The notes: generated by a model not told the origin, from the sequence alone. Positions 17,782 to 27,707 are shown, counted from the first letter of the stretch. The stretch: DNA of 48,838 nucleotides from an uncultured Desulfovibrio sp. (GCA_949291675.1 CASEWR010000195.1:1-48838); one strand, 5' to 3'. Translations and numbers: made by a program.

Positions 17782-20700
17782 ATGAATGCACACCCCTGCA
17801 GCAGAACCTGGGACAAAGGTCCCCTGCTGGCTTTCCTGCAGTCAGCAGCACCCCCGTCAGCACCTTCGTCAGCAGTACCTGAAGACGAGCTGTACACAGG
17901 CATGTTCGCAGCTCTGCCCCGCAGCGTGGCCGGCGGCATGTCTGGCAGCGTATCCGGCAGTATGCCCGGCAGTATGTCTTCCTGGTCAGCCAGACAACGC
18001 AGGCGCAGCACAGCTGCATCCCGCAGGTCCCTGACAGAGCTGGTCAGTATCATCCTTGCCAGTGCAGTCAGGGCAGCCAGTACTACCGGAGCCGCAGCTG
18101 TCAGGGCAGGGAAACTGTCTGCCCTGTCAGGTCTCCTTGTGGCCTGCGCCAGGGCCACAAGGAGGTCAGGGACACAAGCAGATGTCAGGCCAGAGACCAG
18201 AGCTGAGGCCAGAGCAGGGAAGGAAACAGCGCGTCCTTGCCGGCAGCCGGAAAAAAACGCACTGCGGACACATTGTGCTGTCTGTGCAGAGCGCGCAGCG
18301 CCTGCAAGCCCCTGGCAAGCGGCAGACGCTCAGGACGCAGGCCAGGCAGCAAGGCCTTATGCCATGCAGCCCCATGCAGAACAGACTCATGCAGGTGCGC
18401 CTTATACCGCAGGGACACATGCTGCACAGGCACCAGCAGACACAGCTGCCATCCCCTTCTGTCCCCGGGAATGGCAGGCAACATACCGCCGCAGCAAGAC
18501 TGCAGCCAGAGCACGGCCCTTCCGGACAGTGCGTCTGACCCCTGTCAGGGGCCAGAGCCTGGCAGACACACAGGGGCAGACAGGGACACAGACAGTGTCG
18601 CAGACCGGCTCGCCGGACTTGTCAGGGAACGTGCAACAGGCGCAGGACAGACAGCAGACACAGTGCAGGGCGGAGGGCCGGACATCCTCGCAGCCCGAAT
18701 CCCTGAGCACACCAGCAGGCGCGGCCGAACCCCTTGCCGCACCTGCGACTGCGTCTTCTGCCAGTGCGCCCAGACCCGGTGAGGCCAGGTCCGGTGAGCC
18801 CGGGCCAGCACAGGCAGAGCCTGCGTTGACAGTGCAGGATGAGCCGGTTGGCCGGACTGCACCCACCACATCCGATGCGCCCAGTGCGTCCAGTGTTTCC
18901 AGGGCGTCCAGGCCGTCCAGAGCTTCCAAAGCTCCTCGGTCAGCCCGAACTGGCCGGCACACAGCGGACAGCCAGGCCAGGAGTGCGGCAGACAAAGGCT
19001 CAGCAGACAGAAGCACGGCAGACAAAGACGCGGCAGGCAAAGACACGTCTGACAGCGACGTGAGCAGATGCGCATCCTGGGCAGACTATGCGGCAAAGGC
19101 CTACGGGCTTGTACGCAGTGACAGTCCGCACAGGAACGACAGCGGGCAGGGTCAGACAGAGCATGCAGGCATGGCGTCTGCCCCGGCCAGCCCCCACGTC
19201 TCTGCCAGTGCTGGCGGCTCTGACGAAGCAGCGACAGACACGGCTGCCAGGCCCGGCAGAACCCTGTCCCGGAAAAAGCGGACAGGAAAGGGCAGTGGAA
19301 GCAAAGCCACCCTTCGTGCTGTCCGCTGCAAAAGCGTCCCTGCCACTCCCGCCTCAGCCCGGTCTGACAGTGCTCAGGACGGTGCCGGGGACAGTGCCTG
19401 CCGGGCAGCTGTGACACGCTCCTCTTCGTCACCGTCCCTCTGGCCTGCCGAAACAGCTGGTCTGGCTGGTACAGTGACTGTCTGCATCCCAGTCACTGAC
19501 AGCCCTGCTGCTGAGGCCAGCGCCGGTCTGCGCTCGTCCGGCACTGCCGACGCCAGTGCAGGCGACGGTGCACATGACGATATACGCGACGATGCGCACG
19601 AGCATGCAGACGACAGTGCAGGCAGCCATGCAGACGACAATGCAGCCGACCATACAGACGGCGATGCTTCGGAGAGTTCAGCCAATGGGACTGGTACAGT
19701 CTCCGGCGCACCTTCCGGGGCGTCTTCTGGTACATCTTCTGACGTCTTTTCCACTGGTTCTGCCGGATCTGCCCGGCTGGACAAGTCCTCAGTTCTCTGG
19801 CAGGATACGGAAACTGTGAATGCTGTGAACGCAGAACACGTTGAAAGTACTGAGAATTTTGTTGGAAAGGACGCCATACAGGATGTCAAAACGGATGTCG
19901 GAAACGACGCTGAGGAGGATACTGATGAGGACGCAGGTACAGAAGCGGACAGCGGCGAGGACGCTGAGAAGGACGCTGGGGACAACGCAAACACGCTGCC
20001 ACACAGCCCTGTAACCAGCCTGGAAGCTTGCATGGATAATTCTCCGCATGCCCGCCTGGCAGACCCGGCATTTCAGTACGGGGTGCCCTGGGACGCAGGC
20101 TGCACAGATGGTGCGTCTTCCTCATGCTGTGACACAGGCAGTGACGCAGCAGAAGACAGCCCGGAGTCTGTGGACAGCACTGAGCAACTCCCGAGCGGCA
20201 GCTGCTCTGCTGGCGTCTCTGCTGACGTCTCAGATGACGCCGCTGCTGATTGCCGGGCTTGCTCTGCCGCTGCTTCCGGCAGTGCTTCCGGCGCTTCTTC
20301 CGGCGTTCCTTCCGGTGCTTCTTCCCTCGTTCTCAGGCATGACCAGTCAGAGACATCGTCTGCATCCCGGGTCGCATCTTCTGCATCCACGGTGCTCAGG
20401 CCGGCAGAGAAGCATGCTGAGGCCAGCCCGGCGGCCAGCTCAGAGGGCAATCCAGGGGACAATCCAGAGGACAATCCACAGGGAAGTCCGGAAGACAGCT
20501 TAGCGGACAGTCTTTCTGACTGCCCGCCAGACGGGACAGCTTCCGTGTCGCTGACAGAGTCGCCTGCACAGGACTTGTGCCAGGCAGCCCCTGTGTCCGC
20601 AGCCTTGCCTGCTGCTGTTGCAGCAGAGGCAGCCTTCGAGCCTGCTCCGGGGCAGACAGACACTGCCACAGCCTTGCCAGCGGCTGCAGCCGGTGCACAG

Positions 20701-22194
20701 CCCGGCCAGGCTGCTGATGCCACGCCTTCGGCAGCAGGCAATCAGGCAGGCAGCCAGGACAAGGGGCAAAGGAACACGAGTGCGGACAAGGAGGCTGACA
20801 AGGAGGCTGACAAAGGGGCAGACAAGGAAACGGGCGAGCCAAAGCGCAAGGGCAGACGGCATACAAGACAGCCCAGGCATCCGCTCAGCTATCCGTTCCG
20901 CTCTGCACCGAAGCGCAAGCATCCGCCGTTTCCCTTCAACATGCGCAAGTCTGTGGGAGAGCATGGGGAATCCGAAGCTGCAGACAGCCCGAAGACGCAA
21001 AAGACGTCCGCATCTTCCAAAATGTCCAAACAGTCCAGGCAGTCCAAACAGGCCAAGCCGCCCAAGCCACCCAAGCCGCAAAAGCCGCCAAGGATTCGGA
21101 GGCGCTACGACACCTTCGAGCTGGAGGATACAGAAGTCATCCGGGCTGCCAGAAGGAATAAGCGCAGTCTGCTCTACTTCGTGGAGCAGGTGTACATGCC
21201 CCATGCCAGACTGAGTAAACGCAGCTGGCGTACGGACTTCAGGTCAATAGGGCAGCACATCCTGCCTTCCTTCGCCTGCATGGAGTTCGAGAGGATCTCC
21301 ACCGGCGATGTGGAGCGCTGGATGGACCAGCTCACACTGCAGTATGCCCCGGCCACCTGCAACCGCCTGCTGTCTGTGCTCAAGGCCCTGTGTAATCTGG
21401 CTGTGCGCCGCGGCCTGATCACCAAGGTCAATGATCCCTGCATCAACGTGCGCTACCTGCGCAATGTGAGATTCAAGGAGCGATTTCTGAGTGCATCAGA
21501 GGCGGGCAGGCTCATGAACGCCCTCTGCAGGGACAACAGCAAAGAGGCTCTGGCCTTGCGTCTGCTTATGCTCACCGGGGCACGCAAGAGCGAGATCCTT
21601 GGAGCCCGCTGGGAGAATGTTCACCTGGAGAGGCACACGCTCTGCGTGCCGCTCTCCAAGTCCGGCAAGACGCGCTTCATCTACCTCTCAGACGCTGCTG
21701 TGGAGCTCTTCAGGGAGCTTCGGGAGCGCAACACCGAGGCAAGTCCCTGGGTCTTTCCCTCAAAGTGCGTCAAGAAGCCTGTGCAGGATATCTACCCCTA
21801 CTGGAAAAAGCTGCGCACTGACTTGAAGATGCCGGAACTGCGCATCCATGACTTGCGACACACCTTTGCGAGCTTTCTGGTCAATTCCGGCCACACCCTC
21901 TATGAGGTCCAGAAACTGCTCGGCCACTCGGACCCGCGTATCACCATGCGCTATGCCCACCTCGACAGTAGTGAACTTATCAGTGCTGCAGAGGATGTTT
22001 CCAGGCTGATACATGCCTCTGCCGAGGCAGAGGCAGAGGGCAGTCCCTCCAGTGCGCAGAAGGGAAAGCTGGAAACGTCGAAGGAACCCCGGGAGGCGAA
22101 GAAGCCCAGGAAGTCCAGAAAGCCCGGGAGGCCCGGGAAATCGCAGGAACCGCAGGAACCAGAGGCACCGCAGGAACCGAAGGAACCGGCATAG
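17782..22194 (+). CDS. tyrosine recombinase/integrase with giant low-complexity N-terminal extension
   Basis: 1,470 aa. The C-terminal ~300 residues are a complete phage-type integrase: SAM-like core-binding domain (~1108-1225) and catalytic domain with R1268 (TGARKSE), K1293 (LSKSGKTR), H1356-x-x-R1359-H (HDLRHTF), H1382 (LGHSD) and nucleophile Y1391 (MRYAHL). It would cut and rejoin DNA through a phosphotyrosine bond. Ordinary family members have 300-450 residues; here about 1,100 residues precede the core, rich in Ala, Ser, Asp, Gly and Thr, with tracts such as DDAHEHADDSAG and DKEADKEADKGAD, then a basic Lys/Pro stretch. The far N-terminus (first ~110 residues) is less degenerate. The C-terminal tail (~1400-1470) is Lys/Pro/Glu/Gln-rich. 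The ATG at 17782 has GGAG 7 bases upstream, so the long form is probably real, although an internal start near 20941 (MRKSVGEHG) would give a normal-sized enzyme. Position after ssrA is typical for integrases, but no island borders are visible. Confidence 0.85.
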   Translation: MNAHPCSRTWDKGPLLAFLQSAAPPSAPSSAVPEDELYTGMFAALPRSVAGGMSGSVSGSMPGSMSSWSARQRRRSTAASRRSLTELVSIILASAVRAASTTGAAAVRAGKLSALSGLLVACARATRRSGTQADVRPETRAEARAGKETARPCRQPEKNALRTHCAVCAERAAPASPWQAADAQDAGQAARPYAMQPHAEQTHAGAPYTAGTHAAQAPADTAAIPFCPREWQATYRRSKTAARARPFRTVRLTPVRGQSLADTQGQTGTQTVSQTGSPDLSGNVQQAQDRQQTQCRAEGRTSSQPESLSTPAGAAEPLAAPATASSASAPRPGEARSGEPGPAQAEPALTVQDEPVGRTAPTTSDAPSASSVSRASRPSRASKAPRSARTGRHTADSQARSAADKGSADRSTADKDAAGKDTSDSDVSRCASWADYAAKAYGLVRSDSPHRNDSGQGQTEHAGMASAPASPHVSASAGGSDEAATDTAARPGRTLSRKKRTGKGSGSKATLRAVRCKSVPATPASARSDSAQDGAGDSACRAAVTRSSSSPSLWPAETAGLAGTVTVCIPVTDSPAAEASAGLRSSGTADASAGDGAHDDIRDDAHEHADDSAGSHADDNAADHTDGDASESSANGTGTVSGAPSGASSGTSSDVFSTGSAGSARLDKSSVLWQDTETVNAVNAEHVESTENFVGKDAIQDVKTDVGNDAEEDTDEDAGTEADSGEDAEKDAGDNANTLPHSPVTSLEACMDNSPHARLADPAFQYGVPWDAGCTDGASSSCCDTGSDAAEDSPESVDSTEQLPSGSCSAGVSADVSDDAAADCRACSAAASGSASGASSGVPSGASSLVLRHDQSETSSASRVASSASTVLRPAEKHAEASPAASSEGNPGDNPEDNPQGSPEDSLADSLSDCPPDGTASVSLTESPAQDLCQAAPVSAALPAAVAAEAAFEPAPGQTDTATALPAAAAGAQPGQAADATPSAAGNQAGSQDKGQRNTSADKEADKEADKGADKETGEPKRKGRRHTRQPRHPLSYPFRSAPKRKHPPFPFNMRKSVGEHGESEAADSPKTQKTSASSKMSKQSRQSKQAKPPKPPKPQKPPRIRRRYDTFELEDTEVIRAARRNKRSLLYFVEQVYMPHARLSKRSWRTDFRSIGQHILPSFACMEFERISTGDVERWMDQLTLQYAPATCNRLLSVLKALCNLAVRRGLITKVNDPCINVRYLRNVRFKERFLSASEAGRLMNALCRDNSKEALALRLLMLTGARKSEILGARWENVHLERHTLCVPLSKSGKTRFIYLSDAAVELFRELRERNTEASPWVFPSKCVKKPVQDIYPYWKKLRTDLKMPELRIHDLRHTFASFLVNSGHTLYEVQKLLGHSDPRITMRYAHLDSSELISAAEDVSRLIHASAEAEAEGSPSSAQKGKLETSKEPREAKKPRKSRKPGRPGKSQEPQEPEAPQEPKEPA

Positions 22195-23062
22195 TCTCTC
22201 GTATGCTGCTGATATGCAGATATCCTGATATCCTCATACCCCTGGTGTCCCGGCATCAGGCGCATCATCACGAATACCCCTTTCTCAGGCGTACTCCAGC
22301 CTGACCATGTGCAGCCGCGCACCCGGCTGCATTTTTCTTGTCGCCGTACCTTGGTCACCTGCAGAACGTGCCGGATGTGCCAGATGATGTGCCGTATGCT
22401 GTGCCGTATGTAGTATCGGATGGACGACACAGGACACTGATTTGCAGGCAGGGAAGGGCTGCTTCACAACAAGGGGACAAGAAAAGGCTCCCCCAGAGGA
22501 GAGTCTGTCCCGGGCCCGAGCCACAGTGTGTTCAGCCCTGGCAGCAGGACTGGCGCAGAGCCAGCAGAAGCTGCTCCCAGGAATCCCCTGGCTTCGACAG
22601 CACAGCATCGAGGACATGGGAGACGTCTGCGGACGCCTGGTGTTCGGCGTGTCCGCTGCGTTGCAGCAATGGGAAGCAATCTGCCTCTGTCCGCTGCAGC
22701 GCCGTTCCGCCGGCAATTGTCTCAAGCTGGCTGTCAGTGATGCTGATGCAGGTATCTGGCATGGTGTGTTCCTCTGGCCCCTGGAAGCTGCCAGACCTGG
22801 CCTGCCTGGCAGAGAAGGCGTCTTGTTGCGTGCACGGGCATTGCCCTTCTGCTGGAGAGACGCTGCTGGCGCAAAAATGGGTACAGCCTTGTCAGAAAAA
22901 CTGCGTGGCACGCACAGGGGCCCGTGATGTTCTGAGGCCGGGGCAGCAGATGCAGGCAAGGGAATGGCAGGAGGCAGAGACAGGAAAAGCCCTGCCGAAG
23001 CAGGGCCTGTGTGCTCTCCTGAAGCATCAGCATCTGCTGAGAGAGAAAGAGAGAAGCGAGAC
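22195..23062. other. gene-free stretch between convergent genes
   Basis: Several long antisense frames cross this spacer but none has a ribosome-binding site or protein-like composition. The terminator of the thioesterase gene is at its right end. Confidence 0.55.
22985..23006 (-). terminator. terminator of the thioesterase gene
   Basis: Minus strand: GCCCTGC-TTCG-GCAGGGC followed by TTTT, a classic UUCG tetraloop terminator, 57 bases past the stop codon. Confidence 0.85.
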
Positions 23063-23512
23063 CTAGAGGGGAATGAACTTGCCGTGGGGCAGTCCTGCGG
23101 TGATGGCCTTGAGCCAGTCAGGCATGCGCACAGGGCGGCCGTCAGGGCTTGTGGAAGCATGCTGCGTCATGCCTGTCACCAGGATCTTCTCGCGGGTCTC
23201 GTCGGTAATTTCATAGAGGAAGGTCAGTGAAGCTCTGCCCCATTCAGAGATGGCCACGCGACAGTGCACCACATCATCAAAGCGGGCAGGGGAGCGGTAG
23301 CGGCACTGCACCTCGCGCACAGGCAGGTAGATGCCCCTGGCCTCCACCTCGCGGTAGCTGAAGCCGGACTCGCGAATGTAGGCATCACGGGCCCTCTCGA
23401 AGATCTGCAGATATTCTGCATAGTAGACAATGCCCATGGCATCTGTTTCGCCATAGGCAATACGATGGCCTATCCAGATATGGGGAGTGGGAAAGCTGTC
23501 TGAAGCTGACAT
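23063..23512 (-). CDS. acyl-CoA thioesterase, YbgC/4-hydroxybenzoyl-CoA thioesterase family
   Basis: 149 aa, a single hotdog-fold domain of the usual length. The family signature YGETDAMGIVYYAEYLQIFERARD lies at about residues 19-42 (D near the start of the hotdog helix is the catalytic acid), and the central strand block has GIYLPVREVQCRYRSPARFDD. Such enzymes hydrolyse acyl-CoA thioesters; some associate with the Tol-Pal system or phospholipid metabolism, but no tol genes are here. ATG 23512 has AAGGA 8 bases upstream. It is in the same orientation as the hypothetical gene before it (108 bases apart), so they may share a transcript. It ends at a strong terminator. Confidence 0.92.
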   Translation of the reverse strand: MSASDSFPTPHIWIGHRIAYGETDAMGIVYYAEYLQIFERARDAYIRESGFSYREVEARGIYLPVREVQCRYRSPARFDDVVHCRVAISEWGRASLTFLYEITDETREKILVTGMTQHASTSPDGRPVRMPDWLKAITAGLPHGKFIPL

Positions 23513-23620
23513 AGTACGTATCCTTACTGAAAGGAGCCTGATGAGGGGTGCATGAGGCAGGGTGCTCTGGAGCAGGGTGCTCGGTCTGTCCGGGACGAAC
23601 GGGCCTCTGCGAAGGATTCC

Positions 23621-24325
23621 TCATCCTTCTGAAGAGGTTCTTTCGTCCCTGCCCTGCCTGTGTTCCTTGTTCTGGTGAACAGAGCTATTCATGAAAAACC
23701 GGGCAGAACAGAGTGCATACCAGCGGGTGTATTCCCAGCAGGTCGTATGCATGAGATCATAGAGATCTGATGTTGTTCTGTACAGGTCCTGTATTGCTTC
23801 GGAGCTGGTTTCAGGGCTGTTTGCTGCGTGTTCTGTCAGGCCCTGCAGTTTCTGCAAAACAGCTGCCTTGAGCTGGTCAATGGCCTTCAGGCACACAGTG
23901 ATGCCCTCCAGCTCACGACACAGTGTCTGCGTCTCGGGAAGTGCGCCTGCCTCGCCTGCGCCTGCAGCTGCGGCATCAGCCTGACTGACCTCGTCCTGGT
24001 GCGAGCCCAGAAGGTCGTAGCCAAGGGCGCCCAGCAGGAAGATATAGTTGTGGGTCCGCAGCTCAAGCTCGTGGAGCTGTTCTGCAGTACGCCGCTCTGG
24101 GTCAGCCAGGTCCTGATGCATGATATGGCTGACTGCAGTCAGAAAGGCTCCCAGGGGGAGATAGTCCTCACGACAGGCCATGGTTTCAGGCGGCAGATGG
24201 GTGAGTAAATGCTCATATTCAGGCCTTGTGAGGCCGAAACAGGCACACAAATCGTCCCTGCTGGCCAGAAGTGAGCCCTGCTCGTGAACCAGATCAACCT
24301 TGGTAAGTCCGATGCTCAGCTGCAT
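23621..24325 (-). CDS. hypothetical protein, 234 aa
   Basis: Not recognised. A soluble, mostly helical, acidic protein (MQLSIGLTKVDLVHEQ at the start, HIMHQDLADPERRTAEQLHELELRTHNYIFLLGALGYDLLG in the centre is the most conserved-looking part), with an Ala/Gly-rich linker around residues 120-135 and a helical C-terminal third ending in a charged tail. The start at 24325 is chosen because GGGAG lies 5 bases upstream; the open frame continues 91 codons further but without a ribosome-binding site and with signal-less, Cys/Pro-rich composition. It lies upstream of the thioesterase gene on the same strand. Confidence 0.65.
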   Translation of the reverse strand: MQLSIGLTKVDLVHEQGSLLASRDDLCACFGLTRPEYEHLLTHLPPETMACREDYLPLGAFLTAVSHIMHQDLADPERRTAEQLHELELRTHNYIFLLGALGYDLLGSHQDEVSQADAAAAGAGEAGALPETQTLCRELEGITVCLKAIDQLKAAVLQKLQGLTEHAANSPETSSEAIQDLYRTTSDLYDLMHTTCWEYTRWYALCSARFFMNSSVHQNKEHRQGRDERTSSEG

Positions 24326-24849
24326 GCATACTCCCTGTGTGCCTGCACATGCAGCGCCAGGGCGCAGGAGCAGACTTGAAAAACAGACCAAAAAGAAAGC
24401 CCTGCCGAAGACCTGGAAACCCTGGAATGGCCCCGGGAGCTCTGGCAGGAAGTCAGCATGAGATACCTGTGAAGTCCGCGTATTGTCAAATGCCGTACCC
24501 GGAACAGCACAGCCTGCGGGCAGCAGATCAGGGCAGGGCGGGGACAAGGGGCACGGTGTCGCAGCGCCACTCGTCACCATTGCAGGCACACTCCCCATAC
24601 CATGCAGTCAGTCAGTCTCATACAGCCTGTTTCTGATGTCAGCCACTGGCTGCGACAGAAGAGGGCTGCCAGGCGGGCAGGCCGTTCAGGCAACGTTGCC
24701 TGTGGACGGCTGTGTGCATGGCTGAGTGGATGGCTGCAGGAGGGCAGGGAAGAGATTGGTGCAAAGAACTCCTGCTTTTGAGGAAAGAGGCCTGTTAGAG
24801 AAAAAGCTTGTACCAAAGTATGCTGTTTGCACCAGAATTTTGATGCAAA

Positions 24850-26261
24850 TTTGACGAAATGCACCTATTACAAACAGAAACTTTCCTCAAAACGGCAAAA
24901 CACATTCACTATTTTCCAGCACGAGTAACATCAAGTTTCCCTCGAAGTTTCTGCCTGTCCCCTGTCACGCTGTATCCCGGCAGACTCCCGGAAGAGCAGT
25001 ACAGAAAGAGAGTGTCTTTCATGTAGTTGAACTGGTGCACGCTTCCTGCATTCGAGCTTTCAGTGCACCAATAATGCAGGATGCTTTCAGTGACGTTTCA
25101 GAGAACACTGTACGCACTGCCTTCTGCAGAATGTGCACACGTCCTTGAACTTTTCCTTCCTGGTGCAGGAAACGGTGCATTTGCACTAAAATTTCAAATA
25201 AACTTCAGATTTCTGGACACCAAAAAGACTATCGCTGTCACTTGTGTGCGCCAAAGCCTCAATCTCTCCTCGTATCTCTTTTGGTGCACTGAAATTTGTG
25301 CGGCAAAATGAGAGAATAATCCTGGAAATCTGGATATACGTAAACAGGATATCCGTATATCATGATGCAATTCCTGCACAAGGCAAGGGTCTGCAACAGT
25401 GCCGTGTGCAGATAACGGGCAGAGTTTCTCCGTGCTGTCCTGATTGTGCAGCAAAAGAATTGGTGCACTGTCAGGGGGCAAGCCTGTTTCAGACGCATCT
25501 GTTTGCCTTCCCAGGCGTCTGCGCAGAGCTTGTGCAATGTCGCGTCAGGACGTCATTGAGGGGCATTGCGTACGGAGTGCGCTCACGCCCGAGACTGTCC
25601 TGCCCTGTGTTCTTCCAGGGCTGAGCAGCCAGGACTTGTTTGCGGGGCCTGCAGTGCACCTTCAGCACCTTGCACCCTGGTTGTCCCCTGGTTGTAGTGC
25701 CTGCGCAAAAATGCACCAGCATCCTGGCAACGCCGGCAACGCTGTAGCCAGATTGCCGGTCGCAGGCAGCAGCAGGTTGCACACAAGCGTCTGCAGCATC
25801 TTCCGCGAGGCTGTCAGCAGTCTCTTTCTCCCTGACTGTACTGAGGAAACACTTCTTCCAGCCTGCAGTCTTTCTTCAACTTCTGCTATCCGGCTTCTGC
25901 CCGCCTTCGGACCGGCAGGGTCTGTGCAGACTGCCAGGCATCCCTGGCACTGTCCATTGACACTGTCCTGTGGCGCTGTCCTGGGGCACTGCGTCTGCAC
26001 GCTCACGACTGCCGATACCTGCGCAAAAGACCTGCCTGCAGCCACCCTTTGCCTGGGGCGCATGGCGTCACCTGTGCGAGAGGCTGTGCGCTGTCAGACA
26101 GGCTTGTGCGTCGCAGGCCCTGCCACAAGGGCTGGAGAGCTGCCAGGCCCTGTTCACAATGAGGCTCTCAAACAATCTGCAACGAACAGCAGATGCGCAG
26201 ACTGGCGCAGAGTTTAGTGCATTCATATATGTGCGCTAAAAACATGGTGTATTTCGTCAAA
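24850..26261. repeat. inverted 16-bp motif bracketing 1.4 kb
   Basis: GGTGCATTTCGTCAAA on the minus strand (24850-24865) and GGTGTATTTCGTCAAA on the plus strand (26246-26261) agree at 15 of 16 positions; each has a nearby TTTTGATG on the plus strand. The DNA between has no recognised gene. Confidence 0.5.
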
Positions 26262-26543
26262 ATTTTTGATGAAGCAGTCGTGTGCACTCTTTTTTTTGGT
26301 GCATGTATTCTTCTGCTGTGACTGCAAAACATGTGTGCACCATTTTTCAGCTCTTTGTCTGCGCACCCTCTGCGCGGCTTCTGCGCACCTGCAGGGCAGC
26401 TGCCGGCAGCTCCTGAGCATCTGCTGCGCGTTGTTGTCAGCCTGTCAGTCTGTCTGCCCATGTTCAGGCTGGGGAGGCCCTGGCTTCGGACACATCACGG
26501 ACACATCAGTGTCAGAGCGCGCTGTCTGACACTGGGCGAGAGA

Positions 26544-26575
26544 AAGGGGCGGATACCGCAAAGTACCCGCCCCTT
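26544..26575 (-). terminator. terminator of the cupin gene
   Basis: AAGGGGCGG / CCGCCCCTT, perfect 9-bp stem; on the minus strand followed by TCTCTC, so the T-tract is imperfect. Located 75 bases past the stop codon. Confidence 0.5.
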
Positions 26576-26650
26576 GAGGTGTTTTGTCAGCGTCTGTTCT
26601 CAGTGCCTGGGGTGCCAGGCTCACTGCCCGAACAGCTGCCGGAGATGTTG

Positions 26651-27181
26651 CTAGGGAAGCTTGTTGTATTCTGCGTCGGTCACAGGCTCGAGCCACTCAT
26701 TGCTGGTGTTCTCACCGGGCACTGCGATGGCGATATGCACAAACCAGCTGTCAGCTGCGGCACCGTGCCAGTGCTTCACACCGGCAGGGATGTAGACAGT
26801 GTCACCGGTCTTGAGTTCTCTGGCTTCCTTGCCCCATTCCTGGTACCAGCCTCTGCCTGCAGTCACGAGCAGGATCTGGCCGCCGTTCTTTGTGGCATGG
26901 TGAATGTGCCAGTTGTTGCGACACTTAGGTTCAAAGGTCACATTGGAGATGTGCATGCCTTCGCTGACCAGGGGCTGCAGATAGCTGGTGCCGATGAAGT
27001 ACTGAGCGTAACCGGTGTTTTCCTTGCCCTTGGGGAAGGGTCCGAGATTCTCTGTGCTCATTTTGGTGTCTCCTGCTGTCTCTGCCTTGCCTGCCATACT
27101 GGTGGCATGACTGAAAACAAGAGCGCAGAAGAGGGAAGCGGCGAGAAGACGTTTGGTCCAGGTGAGCGCTGAATGTTTCAT
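26651..27181 (-). CDS. secreted cupin-domain protein
   Basis: 176 aa. An N-terminal signal peptide (MKHSALTWTKRLLAASLFCALVFSHATSMA) suggests export to the periplasm. The mature part is one cupin barrel: motif 1 WHIHHATKNGGQILLVTAGRG supplies the His ligands and a Gln, motif 2 GDTVYIPAGVKHWHGA supplies another His, together the usual metal site. Similar small cupins are annotated as carboxymuconolactone-decarboxylase-associated or mandelonitrile-lyase-like proteins; the substrate is unknown. The ATG at 27181 has AAGGAG 7 bases upstream, which decides the start although the frame opens much earlier. It is divergent from the AraC-type regulator at 27708, a common arrangement in which the regulator controls its neighbour. 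Confidence 0.88.
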   Translation of the reverse strand: MKHSALTWTKRLLAASLFCALVFSHATSMAGKAETAGDTKMSTENLGPFPKGKENTGYAQYFIGTSYLQPLVSEGMHISNVTFEPKCRNNWHIHHATKNGGQILLVTAGRGWYQEWGKEARELKTGDTVYIPAGVKHWHGAAADSWFVHIAIAVPGENTSNEWLEPVTDAEYNKLP

Positions 27182-27707
27182 GAGACGGCTCCTTACGAGT
27201 AGGGTGTTGTACGCAGAGTGTACTATGTACAGGTATTGTTTGTCTGCCGGATGCCGCCCCTGGCTGAAAGGTGCCTGAAGGGACCGGTCAGCCGGGCAGC
27301 ATCTGACGATTTCTTGAATGCGTATGATTTTTTCTAGCGCTGCACAGGACAGCCTGCCAGAGACGAAAGCTTCTATTTCTTGCCTGATCCTCTCACAGGT
27401 GAGAAGGCAGACAGTTTTTGCAAGACTTTGATACATTTGGCTAAGGCACTGGAATACTTTCTCTTTTTGAAAATCCGCCTGTGCAGGCTCTGGATTTTGC
27501 CCGGAGGTGAGAGTACAAAAATGTCACACAGGTCATCATCCCCGGTTCTGTGCCGCACAGAATCTGATCAGAATCTGACCAGATTCTGCCACAGGCCTCC
27601 GGGGACAGAGACATCTGTTTTTGTGCTGTGCTTTGTGCTGTTTTCCGAAAACAGGAAACTCTGCCATCAGCCTGTCAGCCTTGTCACTATCAGGGAGGAA
27701 GAGCCAT
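27182..27707. promoter_or_regulatory. divergent intergenic region, cupin / AraC regulator
   Basis: 526 bases between two divergent genes, no gene inside. It must hold both promoters and probably the AraC-type operators; I could not assign exact sites. A repeated AATCTGATCAGAATCTGACCAGATTCTG stretch near 27550-27585 (core AATCTGA/CAGATTC, both orientations; shown here only as motifs) is the best operator candidate. Confidence 0.35.

Larger units (their letters stand above)
24326..26650. other. gene-free stretch with many TGGTGCA motifs
   Basis: No supportable gene in 2.3 kb. Between 24828 and 26342 the 7-mer TGGTGCA occurs nine times on one strand or the other, often with flanking AT-rich sequence, and two inverted copies of GGTGYATTTCGTCAAA (24850-24865 minus, 26246-26261 plus) bracket the segment. 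The cupin terminator is at its right end. Confidence 0.6.

Noticed and set aside
16063..22194. Integrated island between ssrA and the recombinase
   Set aside because: No duplicate of the tmRNA 3' end (TTCGACTCTCCCCGCC) was found in the window, and the neighbouring genes show no phage structural genes; only the recombinase position supports the idea.
22285..23160. 291-codon minus-strand frame across the spacer
   Set aside because: Overlaps the thioesterase start region of the complementary frame; low protein likelihood; no Shine-Dalgarno.
25444..26217. 257-codon plus-strand frame in the TGGTGCA-rich spacer
   Set aside because: Non-protein-like composition and no start signal.
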